A stretch of 64,000 nucleotides of DNA from JBNGOQ01 sp050589645 (GCF_050589645.1 NZ_JBNGOQ010000002.1:434001-498000), one strand, 5' to 3'. Positions 26,736 through 35,120 are shown, counted from the stretch's first letter. Program-made: numbers and translations. The notes: generated by a model from the sequence alone, not told the origin.

Positions 26736-27146
26736 ATGAAAACCAAATTTATCCTCCTAACCCTGGGTGCCTTGATACTCTTTACGAGTTGGCAACTGAC
26801 CACGGAAACAGATACGCCTAAAACCAAAAAGGGCATGATCAAAGTGACCATATTGTATCCGAACAGTGAAGGGAAATCCTTTGACATGGACTACTATTCC
26901 AACAAACACATGCCCATGGTGGCCAGTTTGTTGGGCGACTCCCTAAAGCTGTTGAAAATTGATAAGGGCATAGGGGGCAGGACGCCCGATGAGCCCATTC
27001 CCTATTTGGCAATCGGCTATCTGTACTTCGATAAACTTTCGGCCTATCAAAATACGTTTGGACCTAATGCGGAGCAGATCGTAGGGGATATCCCCAACTA
27101 TACCAATATTCAGCCCATTGTCCAGATTAGTGAGGTCTATCAATGA
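26736..27146 (+). CDS. EthD-family (dimeric alpha/beta-barrel) protein with export signal
   Basis: The core (MIKVTILYPNSEGKSFDMDY, then YSNKHMPMVASLLGDSLKLL, with conserved YxxxHxPM) is the EthD fold, known from EthD of ethyl tert-butyl ether degradation and related proteins of uncertain activity. Unlike typical cytoplasmic EthD proteins, it begins with a hydrophobic leader (MKTKFILLTLGALILFTSW), so export or anchoring is likely. Conserved residues near YLAIGYLYFD support the family. Single gene. Confidence 0.82.
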   Translation: MKTKFILLTLGALILFTSWQLTTETDTPKTKKGMIKVTILYPNSEGKSFDMDYYSNKHMPMVASLLGDSLKLLKIDKGIGGRTPDEPIPYLAIGYLYFDKLSAYQNTFGPNAEQIVGDIPNYTNIQPIVQISEVYQ

Positions 27147-27165
27147 TAAGGGCCAAAGTTTAAGG

Positions 27166-27375
27166 TCACTTTTGCTTGGTAGCGCAGGTACTTAACCCAA
27201 AAGGGGCATACAGTGGGCAGAAACTAATGAAACTCGTAAGCACAAAGACGCCGGCCAGAATAAGGAGTACTACTCCCAAAGTGCCGCTTATGGTTCCCGT
27301 GGTATAGAGCACTGCTATGACCGCAGCCAATACAAATCGAACAATCCGGTCCGTAGACCCCATATTTTTTTTCAT
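27166..27375 (-). CDS. DUF2892 / YgaP-like inner-membrane protein
   Basis: The 69-residue protein begins MKKNMGSTDRIVRFVLAAVI, the characteristic start of DUF2892 (N-G-x-x-D-R-x-x-R). Two helices follow, and the end CPLYAPFGLSTC with Cys residues is also typical. Such domains occur alone or fused to rhodanese. The role of the stand-alone form is unknown. A 31-codon membrane peptide lies just upstream on the same strand and may share its transcript. Confidence 0.88.
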   Translation of the reverse strand: MKKNMGSTDRIVRFVLAAVIAVLYTTGTISGTLGVVLLILAGVFVLTSFISFCPLYAPFGLSTCATKQK

Positions 27376-27386
27376 GATACCAAGTT

Positions 27387-27482
27387 TTAGTTAGATAAAA
27401 ATTCCACGAGCAAAACAAGACCTGTCACCAGGGATATGCAGACGATGCATACCAGCAAAAGCTTCAGTATCTTCTTGCCCAT
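27387..27482 (-). CDS. Small single-helix membrane peptide (31 aa)
   Basis: From ATG 27482 the frame encodes MGKKILKLLLVCIVCISLVT followed by GLVLLVEFLSN. This is a lysine-led single membrane helix of the kind often found as a small stand-alone protein next to DUF2892 genes. The longer open frame to 27569 is rejected because its N-terminal part has no protein-like pattern. It ends 11 bp before the DUF2892 start. Confidence 0.5.
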   Translation of the reverse strand: MGKKILKLLLVCIVCISLVTGLVLLVEFLSN

Positions 27483-27625
27483 GTTTCTTTTTATCAAAAA
27501 TACATTGGGAAATTGAGCTGTAAAGTGACTTTCGTCACATATGGCATTGCAATGTTTGGATCCAAGCAAAAGTCCAAAGAACGATTCCAGGCCATAACAA
27601 AGATTTGATTATTATAACAGGTTTA

Positions 27626-28138
27626 CTACCATGGCAATCCCTTCAATTCAATTTTTCGGGGATCCATTTTCTCTTTTTTCGTCAGCAACATGGTGTTCGA
27701 CGCCCATAGTTTTTCCCCTGTCGATTGGTCAAAATAAACGGGACAAGCTACCGTATACCAATTTAGTTTTTTATAAAAGGGAACCAGATTATCGGCACAA
27801 AGTAAAAGTCCCAGGTCGCAATTCAAATCTTCAAACAGTAAATACTCCGTCGCCTTGAGTGTTTTGGCCGCGTATCCATGGCCGCGAAACGCTTTTGGGG
27901 TAATCACATTATTGATTCCACCAACCTTGAACGTCTTGTCGTCAATGCTGATTTCCCTTTCCACGATATTGTAGAAGGTGGCAATACAATTGCCCTCATA
28001 ACGTATGACGGTCCAGTCGGGCCTTGCCCATTCGGTTTCTTTAACCAGGGGAATATGCCCAAACTCAGTGTCTATATAGGAATTTAGCTCCGCTTTGACT
28101 TGCGCTGACAATTCGCCATGTTTCTTTATTTCGATCAT
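27626..28138 (-). CDS. GNAT-family N-acetyltransferase
   Basis: ATG 28138 (MIEIKKHGELS) is chosen over an in-frame ATG at 28168. The acetyl-CoA binding part is VGGINNVITPKAFRGHGYAA followed by KTLKATEYLL, with the R-G-H-G-Y-A turn. The end (LLCADNLVPFYKKLNWYTVA) matches the conserved FYxxxGW-type beta6-alpha4 region. The length is short for the family but complete. The acceptor substrate is unknown. It is divergent from the DGHHRY gene at 28341, with a CCCGTTGTGG boundary motif between them. Confidence 0.82.
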   Translation of the reverse strand: MIEIKKHGELSAQVKAELNSYIDTEFGHIPLVKETEWARPDWTVIRYEGNCIATFYNIVEREISIDDKTFKVGGINNVITPKAFRGHGYAAKTLKATEYLLFEDLNCDLGLLLCADNLVPFYKKLNWYTVACPVYFDQSTGEKLWASNTMLLTKKEKMDPRKIELKGLPW

Positions 28139-28340
28139 TGGTGTCACTTGGAAAAAGTAAAGTACCATTTCTAAGGACTCCCGTCAACTTTTTTTCTAAA
28201 AACTACCTTCCCAATAAAGTAATGAAACCGAAGTATGCGCTTAGCCCGTTGTGGCCCTTGTTCAAGCTTCATGTAAGTGAAATAAAAAGGCACTGACCAG
28301 GGGACATTGCATCTTTTACGGTAGTAGGAGAAAAGAAATT

Positions 28341-28727
28341 ATGCAAGAAATCACCTTAAAAAAAGTGAGGGCCCTGCTAGATTCTGGTTCACTTGAACTG
28401 AGCGCAACTCAACAAGAAGTTTGTCTGCCCATTTTGCAAAGAATATACAAGAAAATGAAATATGGAATAATGTTTGACCATATACGCGTAAATGGTACTA
28501 GAATTGTAGATGGACATCATAGGTACATATGTACCCTGTTGTCGAACGTTAAGATCGGTATCAACCATTGGCCTATACCATCCACAACGGTGAATTATAG
28601 TTGGAGTGAGGTGGTTATTAACGATGAGGATTATGAAACTGAAACAATGATTTTAGAACATAATATTAGGGATGCTGAACTCAACGATGTGGATGTAGGC
28701 GTTTTGAATGATTTACTAAACATTTGA
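28341..28727 (+). CDS. Small protein with ParB/sulfiredoxin-like DGHHRY motif
   Basis: The 128-residue protein contains VNGTRIVDGHHRYICTLLSN (about residues 50-69), the kind of DGHHR signature seen in ParB-like and sulfiredoxin-like nucleotide-binding folds. The remainder is helical and acidic. It lies 12 bp before the HAD-like gene and is probably its functional partner. I do not know a characterised homologue. A role in nucleic-acid or nucleotide handling is an inference from the motif and neighbour only. Confidence 0.6.
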   Translation: MQEITLKKVRALLDSGSLELSATQQEVCLPILQRIYKKMKYGIMFDHIRVNGTRIVDGHHRYICTLLSNVKIGINHWPIPSTTVNYSWSEVVINDEDYETETMILEHNIRDAELNDVDVGVLNDLLNI

Positions 28728-28735
28728 TATCTTTG
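28704..28735 (+). promoter_or_regulatory. Bacteroidota-type promoter inside the 3' end of the preceding gene
   Basis: TTG at 28704-28706 and TATCTTTG at 28728-28735 (TAnnTTTG) are 21 bp apart. The start codon of the HAD-like gene follows at 28740, only 4 bp after the -7 element. A transcript from here would be leaderless or nearly so. Confidence 0.5.
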
Positions 28736-28739
28736 TAAG

Positions 28740-29210
28740 ATGTTAGTACTCTTGGATATAGATGGAGTAATGGTTCCCGCTAGCCATTGGAAACGTCCGG
28801 AATTTGAAGCCGACGGCTTCCCAAAGTTTAGCAAAAAAGCAACTGACGCCCTCCAGAAAATCATTTCTGAAACGGGTGCAGGGATTCTATTGATCACTTC
28901 GCACAAGTCTAGCTACAGTATTGCCCAATGGCAAGCTATTTTTTCTGTTAGAGGTTTCGAAAACCTACGCATTAAAAAACTTCATAAAAACGCAGGAAAC
29001 CTCAATAGGAGAGAGGAGATTATGAAATGGGTCGAAAAGGGGCATGAAAGCCCTTTTGTAATCATTGATGATGACAAAACCCTAAATAATCTGCCTAGTA
29101 ACATAAAGTCAAAACTTGTGCAACCTAGCGCTACTGCGGGGTTGAATGAAGCATTGGCCAATACGGCCATAAGCATATTAAAATCTCCGCAAGGTGCTTT
29201 AACGGGCTAA
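28740..29210 (+). CDS. HAD-like phosphatase of the RNA-repair-associated (Swiss Army Knife) type
   Basis: Motif I is LVLLDIDGVMVPAS (first Asp D6, second Asp D8), motif II is GILLITSHKSSY (T/S), and motif IV includes FVIIDDDKTLNNL. The sequence pattern and 156-residue length fit the HAD_SAK_2 family, described as the HAD domain found in Swiss Army Knife RNA-repair proteins. Here it is not fused to a ligase. A partner with a DGHHRY motif lies just upstream. It may remove 2'/3' phosphates from RNA ends or act on nucleotides. This function is inferred. Confidence 0.75.
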   Translation: MLVLLDIDGVMVPASHWKRPEFEADGFPKFSKKATDALQKIISETGAGILLITSHKSSYSIAQWQAIFSVRGFENLRIKKLHKNAGNLNRREEIMKWVEKGHESPFVIIDDDKTLNNLPSNIKSKLVQPSATAGLNEALANTAISILKSPQGALTG

Positions 29211-29296
29211 AGTAGCATATCATAGTTGGAAAAAGTCCAAGGTATACACCATAATCTCATGGTTTATTCCTGGAAACTGTAATTAAGTGGTTCCTA

Positions 29297-29752
29297 TTAT
29301 CCGTTATACTGCTCCATAAGCGCCTTGCCGTTTTCCAGATATTCCTTTAGGGATTCTAGGATCAGGAATTTCCATCCGCCCACGAAATTGTCCCGAACAA
29401 AATCCAGGTTGTCCGACGGGAAGGATTCAATACCCTCATGGGTAAGCTTTAGCCTCGTTTTCTCGCCATCCGGATACAGTTCAAAGGTGACGAAGGAAAT
29501 CCCGGCATATCCTTTATATTTCCATGAATACTTGAGTCTTTTTAAAGGCACTATTTCCAAAATTTCGCAAATGTGGACGTAACGCTTATTTTCCTCACCC
29601 CCTTCAAAATGAAAGGTGTGGCCCACCTCCAATTTGAAGTCGGATATATCAAAATACCATTTTTTCATCAACTCCTTTTCCGTTAGGGCGCGCCAAACGA
29701 GCGCTGCGGGTGCATGATATTCCTGTTCAAGGACTAGTGGTTTGTTTTTCAT
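29297..29752 (-). CDS. SRPBCC / AHSA1-like START-domain protein
   Basis: From ATG 29752 (MKNKPLVLEQEYHAPAALVW) the 151-residue protein has the AHSA1/COG3832 pattern: V-x-R-A-L-T-E-x-x-x-x-K-x-W at residues 18-31, then a Thr-Phe-His strand. The middle (LKYSWKYKGYAGISFVTFEL) and last helix (WKFLILESLKEYLENGKALM) fit. It is the second gene of an operon with the ArsR-type regulator, 7 bp downstream of it. This is a common pairing in which the regulator controls the SRPBCC gene. Confidence 0.86.
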   Translation of the reverse strand: MKNKPLVLEQEYHAPAALVWRALTEKELMKKWYFDISDFKLEVGHTFHFEGGEENKRYVHICEILEIVPLKRLKYSWKYKGYAGISFVTFELYPDGEKTRLKLTHEGIESFPSDNLDFVRDNFVGGWKFLILESLKEYLENGKALMEQYNG

Positions 29753-29759
29753 GGGTTGC

Positions 29760-30092
29760 TTATGGTTTTGTATCGGATTTTGCCTGTAGTTCATGAAGCA
29801 AAGTATCCAATTGTTTGAATTTTCCTGTCCACATTTTCCTGAAGGGTGCTAACCAGTCCGCTACCTCGGTCAGTTTCTGCGCTTCCAGCGTGCAGTAACG
29901 TTCCCGTCCTTCTCTTTGAATGGAGATCACACCGCACTCTTGCAGGTATTTGATATGCAGGGATACCGCCTGCCGGGTCATGTCGAACTTCTCGGCCAAG
30001 GCATTGACATTCTGCGACTCGTTGGATAGGGACATCAATATACCCCTTCTGGTAGGGTCCGCTATGGCATTAAATACATCTCTTCTCATCAT
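29760..30092 (-). CDS. ArsR-family transcriptional repressor
   Basis: ATG 30092 or 30089 (MMRRDVFNAIADPTRRGILM) gives the classic winged-helix start. VNALAEKFDMTRQAVSLHIK (about residues 28-47) is the recognition helix, and YLQECGVISIQREGRERYCT is the wing. No metal-binding Cys motif is visible. The protein is thus of the SdpR/PadR-like ArsR group rather than metal-responsive. The operator at 30117 overlaps its own promoter, so autorepression is likely. The longer frame to 30179 is rejected because it reads through the promoter. Confidence 0.9.
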   Translation of the reverse strand: MMRRDVFNAIADPTRRGILMSLSNESQNVNALAEKFDMTRQAVSLHIKYLQECGVISIQREGRERYCTLEAQKLTEVADWLAPFRKMWTGKFKQLDTLLHELQAKSDTKP

Positions 30093-30116
30093 CAAGAACA
30101 ACCTTTTATATGCAAG

Positions 30117-30132
30117 TATTTGCTTGCAAATA
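30117..30132. promoter_or_regulatory. Perfect palindromic operator of the ArsR-type gene
   Basis: TATTTGC-TT-GCAAATA is a perfect 16-base inverted repeat. Its right half overlaps the -7 element of the ArsR promoter. A dimeric winged-helix repressor bound here would block transcription of its own operon. Partial repeats (TGCAAG) lie on both sides. Confidence 0.6.
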
Positions 30133-30157
30133 TAAATGCAAGAGTTCACTTGCGCAA
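30127..30157 (-). promoter_or_regulatory. Bacteroidota-type promoter of the ArsR-AHSA1 operon
   Basis: On the minus strand, -33 TTG (30157-30155) and -7 TATATTTG (30134-30127) are 20 bp apart, matching TTG-N17-23-TAnnTTTG. The ArsR start codon is 35 bp downstream. The position supports the short start for ArsR. Confidence 0.6.
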
Positions 30158-30324
30158 ATTTTGAGCTTGTTTTCTTCAAACTGCTTTTACAAGGCGTTCG
30201 AAAATCGGCCAGAGGCTAGGGGAGTGGTACGCTATTTACCATCTTTGGCAGCATGCCAAAGCTAGGATGAAAGGGGTTTTCAAAATCCTTTTGCCATCCT
30301 TAGGCTTCAGAAAGTATGGGGATG

Positions 30325-30699
30325 CTACAGGTTTCTATTAAAACCAAAGGCATGACCCGCAAAAGTCGCGTTCAACCCCATGCCAATAGCGGCTTGTTTC
30401 AGTTGATCAGGCACCTCTCCACAGAATAAAAATGGTCCGGGTGCTGCAATTTGAAGCAAGGCTGGAAAGTGCCCGGCTGCGGTGGTACCCAAATGCTGGC
30501 CCAACGCGTCCCCGTCCTTGAACAAGTCAAGGACCATAAGCACACCGGTGATTGCATCAAAGTAACAATCAACCCGCAATGCTCCAGGTTCCGTTGCCTT
30601 CATTTCCTTTTCTACTTCCTTATAGATGGCTTTGAGTTCTTCTCCTTTTCCTGGCTTTGCGGTCCATTTGTACACCACGGTAATTTCTTGATTTTTCAT
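30325..30699 (-). CDS. Antibiotic-biosynthesis-monooxygenase (ABM)-like protein
   Basis: From ATG 30699 (MKNQEITVVYKWTAKPGKGE) the protein has an ABM-type dimeric alpha/beta barrel: K-P-G-K-x-E-E-L at the first helix, EPGALRVDCYFDAITGVLMV and the paired strand. It is slightly longer than the classic 95-residue quinol monooxygenases. The C-terminal extension runs to residue 124. Divergent from the GlxA-like regulator and probably controlled by it. An upstream in-frame start at 30765 is rejected because it crosses the promoter region. Confidence 0.75.
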   Translation of the reverse strand: MKNQEITVVYKWTAKPGKGEELKAIYKEVEKEMKATEPGALRVDCYFDAITGVLMVLDLFKDGDALGQHLGTTAAGHFPALLQIAAPGPFLFCGEVPDQLKQAAIGMGLNATFAGHAFGFNRNL

Positions 30700-30732
30700 A
30701 TCCAATTGTCTTTGATTAATAATAGTACAACA

Positions 30733-30819
30733 CAAAGGTATGGCACATATACGACCATTATGCATGTCTTTTTCGACATTTTAGAGGGTTGTTTCCGACA
30801 GTTTTGTTTTTTACCTTTG
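30733..30819. promoter_or_regulatory. Divergent promoters with a 22-bp-spaced direct repeat
   Basis: Plus strand: -33 TTG (30789-30791) and -7 TACCTTTG (30812-30819), 20 bp apart, serve the GlxA-like gene. Minus strand: -7 TACCTTTG (30740-30733) serves the ABM-like gene, but no clear TTG is seen for it. Between them CGACA occurs at 30774 and 30796 (TTTCGACA and TTTCCGACA), 22 bp apart. That is a typical spacing for AraC-type direct repeats, so regulation by the adjacent GlxA-like protein is likely. Confidence 0.55.
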
Positions 30820-30836
30820 TAGTCAACATCATGATT

Positions 30837-31829
30837 ATGAAGCATATTAGCGTAATTGTTCCCTCGGGGAGCAGCATTGTGGATACCATTATTGCGCCTT
30901 TTAACTTGCTCCAAATGGCAAATGCCTATGCCAGACGGTTAAAAGGACTTGGGGAAGATCAATTTAAAATAGACCTGGTCGGGTTGTCGTTGGAGCCCAT
31001 AGTCTATCAAGAGCTGTTCTCCATACAACCAACAGCTACTATTGAAGAAATATCAAAAACGGATTTGGTCCTTGTCTCGCCCATAAGCGGGAATTTGGAG
31101 CAGGAAATCGAGAACAACAAGGAATTCATCGATTGGATAAAAAAACAGCGCATAGCGAACGGCACAGAAATAGCGAGCCTGTGCAAAGGAGCCTTTATCC
31201 TTGCCGAAACGGGATTGTTGAACGGCAAATCATGCGCCACGCATTGGACGGCACATGAACTGTTTCGACAAAGGTATCCGGCCGTGAAGCTGGTCCCTGA
31301 AAAGATTATCTGTGAGGACAATGGCATTTACTCCAGTGGTGGTGCCTACTCCATACTCAATTTTACACTGTACCTGATCGAGCGCTATTTTGGAAGGGAA
31401 ACCGCCATATGGTGCTCAAAAGTTTCCGAAATCGATTTTAATAGGATCGGCCAGAGCGAGTTTATCATCTTTAGCGGCCAAAAGGAGCATTCCGACGAGT
31501 CCATAAAAAAGGCCCAACTTTACATTGAGGACCATTACGGACAACGGTTGAACATCAAAGAGATTGCAGACCTAGTCAATTTGAATGGCCGAAGCTTTTT
31601 AAGGCGATTTAAAAAGGCAACTTCCAATACCCCTTTGGAGTATATTCAACGTGTTAAGGTCGAGGCTGCAAAAAAGAAATTGGAATCCACCACCGATACT
31701 ATCCTTGAAATCATGTACGGCATCGGATACCATGATGAAAAAGCCTTTAGGACCGCCTTTAGAAAGTACTCCGGATTATCTCCAAAGGAATATCGCGCTA
31801 AGTACAACCGCGAGATGGCCTTTTCCTAA
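30837..31829 (+). CDS. GlxA-family transcriptional regulator (DJ-1/PfpI + AraC HTH)
   Basis: An N-terminal DJ-1/PfpI-like domain (ISVIVPSGSSIVDTIIAPFN, then ANGTEIASLCKGAFILAETG, where the nucleophile-elbow Cys is in LCKGAF) is followed by an AraC DNA-binding domain in the last 100 residues. The HTH part is LNIKEIADLVNLNGRSFLRR and ILEIMYGIGYHDEKAFRTAF. It may sense a small ligand with the PfpI domain. ATG 30837 (MKHISVIV) is used, and ATG 30831 is possible. It is divergent from the ABM-like gene. Confidence 0.9.
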   Translation: MKHISVIVPSGSSIVDTIIAPFNLLQMANAYARRLKGLGEDQFKIDLVGLSLEPIVYQELFSIQPTATIEEISKTDLVLVSPISGNLEQEIENNKEFIDWIKKQRIANGTEIASLCKGAFILAETGLLNGKSCATHWTAHELFRQRYPAVKLVPEKIICEDNGIYSSGGAYSILNFTLYLIERYFGRETAIWCSKVSEIDFNRIGQSEFIIFSGQKEHSDESIKKAQLYIEDHYGQRLNIKEIADLVNLNGRSFLRRFKKATSNTPLEYIQRVKVEAAKKKLESTTDTILEIMYGIGYHDEKAFRTAFRKYSGLSPKEYRAKYNREMAFS

Positions 31830-32031
31830 CCTTAAAAAGCATCAATTACCACTTAACTGTTATACGTACCGATGCATGGAATAACAACGATTACCGGTTA
31901 TTTCTCCCATAGAACCCTGAGTAGCATTAGGATGATGCCCGCTCTTCAAACTATTATTTTTCAGCAAATTTGCTTATCTTGTTAAAGACGGTCCGTTGCG
32001 ACGTATTGTTTAATGTTAAAATTGATGGGAG

Positions 32032-32643
32032 ATGTTAACAAGTGTATTTATTTCGGTCATTGCAGGCGCTATATGTTTATTGTTTGCCATACTGTATAAG
32101 AAAAATGTCAAGGCTAGGATGGCTTTGGGCATTGTTGGCGTGGTGTTACTTTTTTATGGAGGGTTCGCCTATGGGGCCATGAAACCCTTGGCCTATCTTG
32201 AAATGTTCGACACCGGAAATAAATTACAGGTGGAATATCCTATAAAAAAGGTACAAGTGTTATCTCCCATTGACGGCGATGCCGTGAAATGCCGTATCCT
32301 TACTCTGGGTGTGTATCCCGAGGCCCATGACAAGGACATTTGGGTGCTGTTACGGCCTTCGGACGAAAAATACTATCCACAGTCAGACTACACCAATACC
32401 TCCTACAAGGAAAAAGGAAACTGGCAGGTGGTGACCCGATTTGGGGGCGACCAGGGCGAAACGTATGACTTGTTTGTCTATGAAACCGATGCTTCGGCCT
32501 CACAGTTTTTTAGCGAGACCATCGCAAAATGGAAAGCAACAGATGATTATGTGGGTTTACAAATGGAAGAATTACCCACTGGTGCTACGGAAATAGATAG
32601 AATCCAAGTCACCTTGGAAGGGAATTGCCGGGGAATACATTAA
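32032..32643 (+). CDS. Hypothetical membrane-anchored protein (203 aa)
   Basis: Two N-terminal membrane helices (LTSVFISVIAGAICLLFAIL and ALGIVGVVLLFYGGFAYGAM) are followed by a soluble domain of about 140 residues with beta structure (VEYPIKKVQVLSPIDGDAVK). It recalls single-domain proteins with a surface-exposed Ig-like or DUF-type fold, but I cannot name one. A CCGTTGCGACG boundary motif lies about 40 bp upstream. Single gene; function unknown. Confidence 0.6.
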   Translation: MLTSVFISVIAGAICLLFAILYKKNVKARMALGIVGVVLLFYGGFAYGAMKPLAYLEMFDTGNKLQVEYPIKKVQVLSPIDGDAVKCRILTLGVYPEAHDKDIWVLLRPSDEKYYPQSDYTNTSYKEKGNWQVVTRFGGDQGETYDLFVYETDASASQFFSETIAKWKATDDYVGLQMEELPTGATEIDRIQVTLEGNCRGIH

Positions 32644-32881
32644 TAGGTGCGATGGCCTTCTGGAAAGCAATGGTATTTTGCTTTATAGAATACGCAATTT
32701 AGTGTGTTTGGCATGATGGGCAATAGCTTTCCGCCCCTGGTGAGTACCGCCGGACCGGAAAACGCGCTTTACTCGCACCCCTGAAAATTCAAGAAAAAGA
32801 TTGCGATTTACTCAGATTTTGTTCGCTTTTGGCATATCACGATGTATTTGATAACCCTATGCACAGGTTGCTCTTGATTAA

Positions 32882-33838
32882 ATGGACGAAAAACAAATCA
32901 TACAATGGTTGCTTGAGGGTGATGTTGCAATTCAATATCAGGTTCATCGGGATTTGTTGGGAAATGAAAAAAAGAGTCTTCAGGACAGGATAGCAAATGA
33001 AGGTTGGGGAAAACAGTTCTTATCCAAACGTAAGTCAAATGGACACTGGGGGGATAAGTTTTATCAACCCAAATGGATTTCTACCCACTATACGCTTCTC
33101 GACCTTCGTTATTTAAACTTGAATCCCGACAACGAGCTAGTAAAAGAATCGATTGAACAGGTGCTGGACACCTCGATTGCAGCCGATGGTGGCATTCAAT
33201 TGGGACCTTCCACTGCGCACCGAAGTGACGTCTGCGTGAACGGGATGTTCCTGAATTACGCTTCATATTTCAATACCCCGGAAGAGGAATTACACACCAT
33301 TGTGGATAGTATCTTATATGAGATAATGCCTGATGGCGGTTTCAATTGCAGGACCACAAGAAGTGGTGCAAAACACAGTTCCTTACACTCCACCATCTCT
33401 GTAATTGAAGGACTCAATGAATTTCAGAAAACAGGGTATACCTATCGGATGAATGATATTTCCAGCGCCAAAAAAAGTGCTGAAGAATTTATCTTAACGC
33501 ATCGATTGTTTCTTTCCGACAGAACTGGGGAAATCATTCACAAGGACTTTTTGAAATTGTCCTACCCAAGCAGGTGGAGGTATGATATCCTCAGAGCTTT
33601 GGATTATTTCCAAAACAGGGGGAGAAAATGGGATAAAAGAATGCATGAAGCCCTGGCAGTAGTCCTGAAAAAACAAAACAAAAATGGTACTTGGAACGTG
33701 CAAGCGGCCCATCCTGGACAAGTGCACTTTGTGATGGAAAAAGCTGGCCAACCTAGCCGTTGGAACACCTTACGGGTCATGCGCGTTTTAAAACATTTTA
33801 GAAAAGATAAACTACGGCCCATCAGGGCTACCAGCTAA
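32882..33838 (+). CDS. Alpha/alpha-toroid (prenyltransferase-like) protein
   Basis: The 318-residue soluble protein has repeated helices with Gly/Asn-Gly-His or Gly-Gly turns (KRKSNGHWGDKFYQPKWIST, then MPDGGFNCRTTRSGAKHSSL and QNKNGTWNVQAAHPGQVHF). It is of the same general fold class as the protein at 6823 but clearly a different family member. The start MDEKQIIQWLLEGDVAIQYQ resembles annotated squalene-cyclase-like or hypothetical Bacteroidota proteins. No cyclase DxDD motif is seen. Function unknown. Confidence 0.72.
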   Translation: MDEKQIIQWLLEGDVAIQYQVHRDLLGNEKKSLQDRIANEGWGKQFLSKRKSNGHWGDKFYQPKWISTHYTLLDLRYLNLNPDNELVKESIEQVLDTSIAADGGIQLGPSTAHRSDVCVNGMFLNYASYFNTPEEELHTIVDSILYEIMPDGGFNCRTTRSGAKHSSLHSTISVIEGLNEFQKTGYTYRMNDISSAKKSAEEFILTHRLFLSDRTGEIIHKDFLKLSYPSRWRYDILRALDYFQNRGRKWDKRMHEALAVVLKKQNKNGTWNVQAAHPGQVHFVMEKAGQPSRWNTLRVMRVLKHFRKDKLRPIRATS

Positions 33839-33924
33839 TTGAATGCGACACGAGATCGTGCCAAAGTTCAAACTAGCGGTTTCTACGGATTAGGGCGGCG
33901 CTTTAGTCTTTCATCAAGAAGTAC

Positions 33925-34974
33925 TTAATATAGCATAAAGGAAACAAAGACTACTCCAGCCATGGCCAGGGGAAGTACAAACAGCATATACAGCAATGCA
34001 ATACTATTGGCCTTAAAAAATGCTCCGACCCAATGACTTTTGTAAAAGTTTCGCAAGGCTAGGATCAAGTAGAGGACTATGGACAAAATGACCGGCACCT
34101 CGATCCAGATGGGAATCTCAAACAGTGCATTGGCCAAAATAAGTACACAAAAGGTCATGAACAGGAAGGTGAAAAAATAAAAGCTGAACACCATATGATG
34201 TGCAAAACTACCACGCCTCCAGTAAAATAGTTTCAATAGGGCCGCAAATAGGGGCAACAAAACGAACATGGCTATGGGAACCGTATCATAGAGTGCCTTA
34301 AGGATGCCGCCGCCGCGTTGTTCGTATAGTTTCAACAGTTGTGTAAAGACCCTGGTGGTAAAAACACCTGCATTTTTTTTCATTCCCATGGCCTCGAGTT
34401 TTTGGGCCTGTGGCGCTCCCCCTTCAATCAGCGAATCCAATCTTTGTCTTTGAAAACCCCAGGAGGTTACCGGTATTCCCTCGCTATTGTCGATCAAGGA
34501 ATCAATTGCCTTCATTTCCGCATCTGACATCCCGGTATGGACCTGGTTTGTCTTAAGCGCTTTTTTGGCGGCTTCGATCCCAACAGAATCTATTTTGACC
34601 GACATGGAATCCAGGGGTGCCTCTTGTTCCAAACTCCGCTCGAACGCCTTTGATACCTGGTTATCGGCCTTTCGAATGCTGAAGGAGAACACAAAAAAGA
34701 AGACCACTGATACAAAGAGATAGAATTGTGCAGGATGCAGATAAGATAGGCGTTTGCCATCTACAAAACGCCTGGCCAAGACCCCTGGTTTGGTCATTAG
34801 CGGGATAAAACTTTTGAAAAAACGGGCATCAATGGAGAAGTAGTTGCTTATGGTGTTGCTGAAGAGTACCCCAAAGGTGAGATTGTCCGCAGTTTCCTGT
34901 CCACAATAGGGACAATAATCAAAGCTGGAGTCAAAAGATCGCTCACAGTTTTTGCATTGGTCGGTGTTGGCCAT
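33925..34974 (-). CDS. DUF3667 membrane protein with zinc ribbon
   Basis: ATG 34974 (MANTDQCKNCERSF) starts a zinc-ribbon-like segment with Cys pairs CKNC and CPYC (residues about 7-24). The DUF3667 core is ISNYFSIDARFFKSFIPLMT and LARRFVDGKRLSYLHPAQFY. Four or more helices follow, the first immediately after the core and the rest in the last 130 residues. A charged central domain is probably extracytoplasmic. The in-frame start at 35028 is less likely. DUF3667 has no established function. Confidence 0.85.
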   Translation of the reverse strand: MANTDQCKNCERSFDSSFDYCPYCGQETADNLTFGVLFSNTISNYFSIDARFFKSFIPLMTKPGVLARRFVDGKRLSYLHPAQFYLFVSVVFFFVFSFSIRKADNQVSKAFERSLEQEAPLDSMSVKIDSVGIEAAKKALKTNQVHTGMSDAEMKAIDSLIDNSEGIPVTSWGFQRQRLDSLIEGGAPQAQKLEAMGMKKNAGVFTTRVFTQLLKLYEQRGGGILKALYDTVPIAMFVLLPLFAALLKLFYWRRGSFAHHMVFSFYFFTFLFMTFCVLILANALFEIPIWIEVPVILSIVLYLILALRNFYKSHWVGAFFKANSIALLYMLFVLPLAMAGVVFVSFMLY

Positions 34975-35120
34975 GGAATATGGTTTGATTAAAGTTACAA
35001 AAAGTAGGTAGATATGGCTTTCTTCCAATTGTGGAGCTTTTCAAAAAATAAGATTATCTTAGTTATACCGAGTTGGGGATGTAATAATCCACCCTTACCC
35101 AGCACTTTTAATTATTGGAA

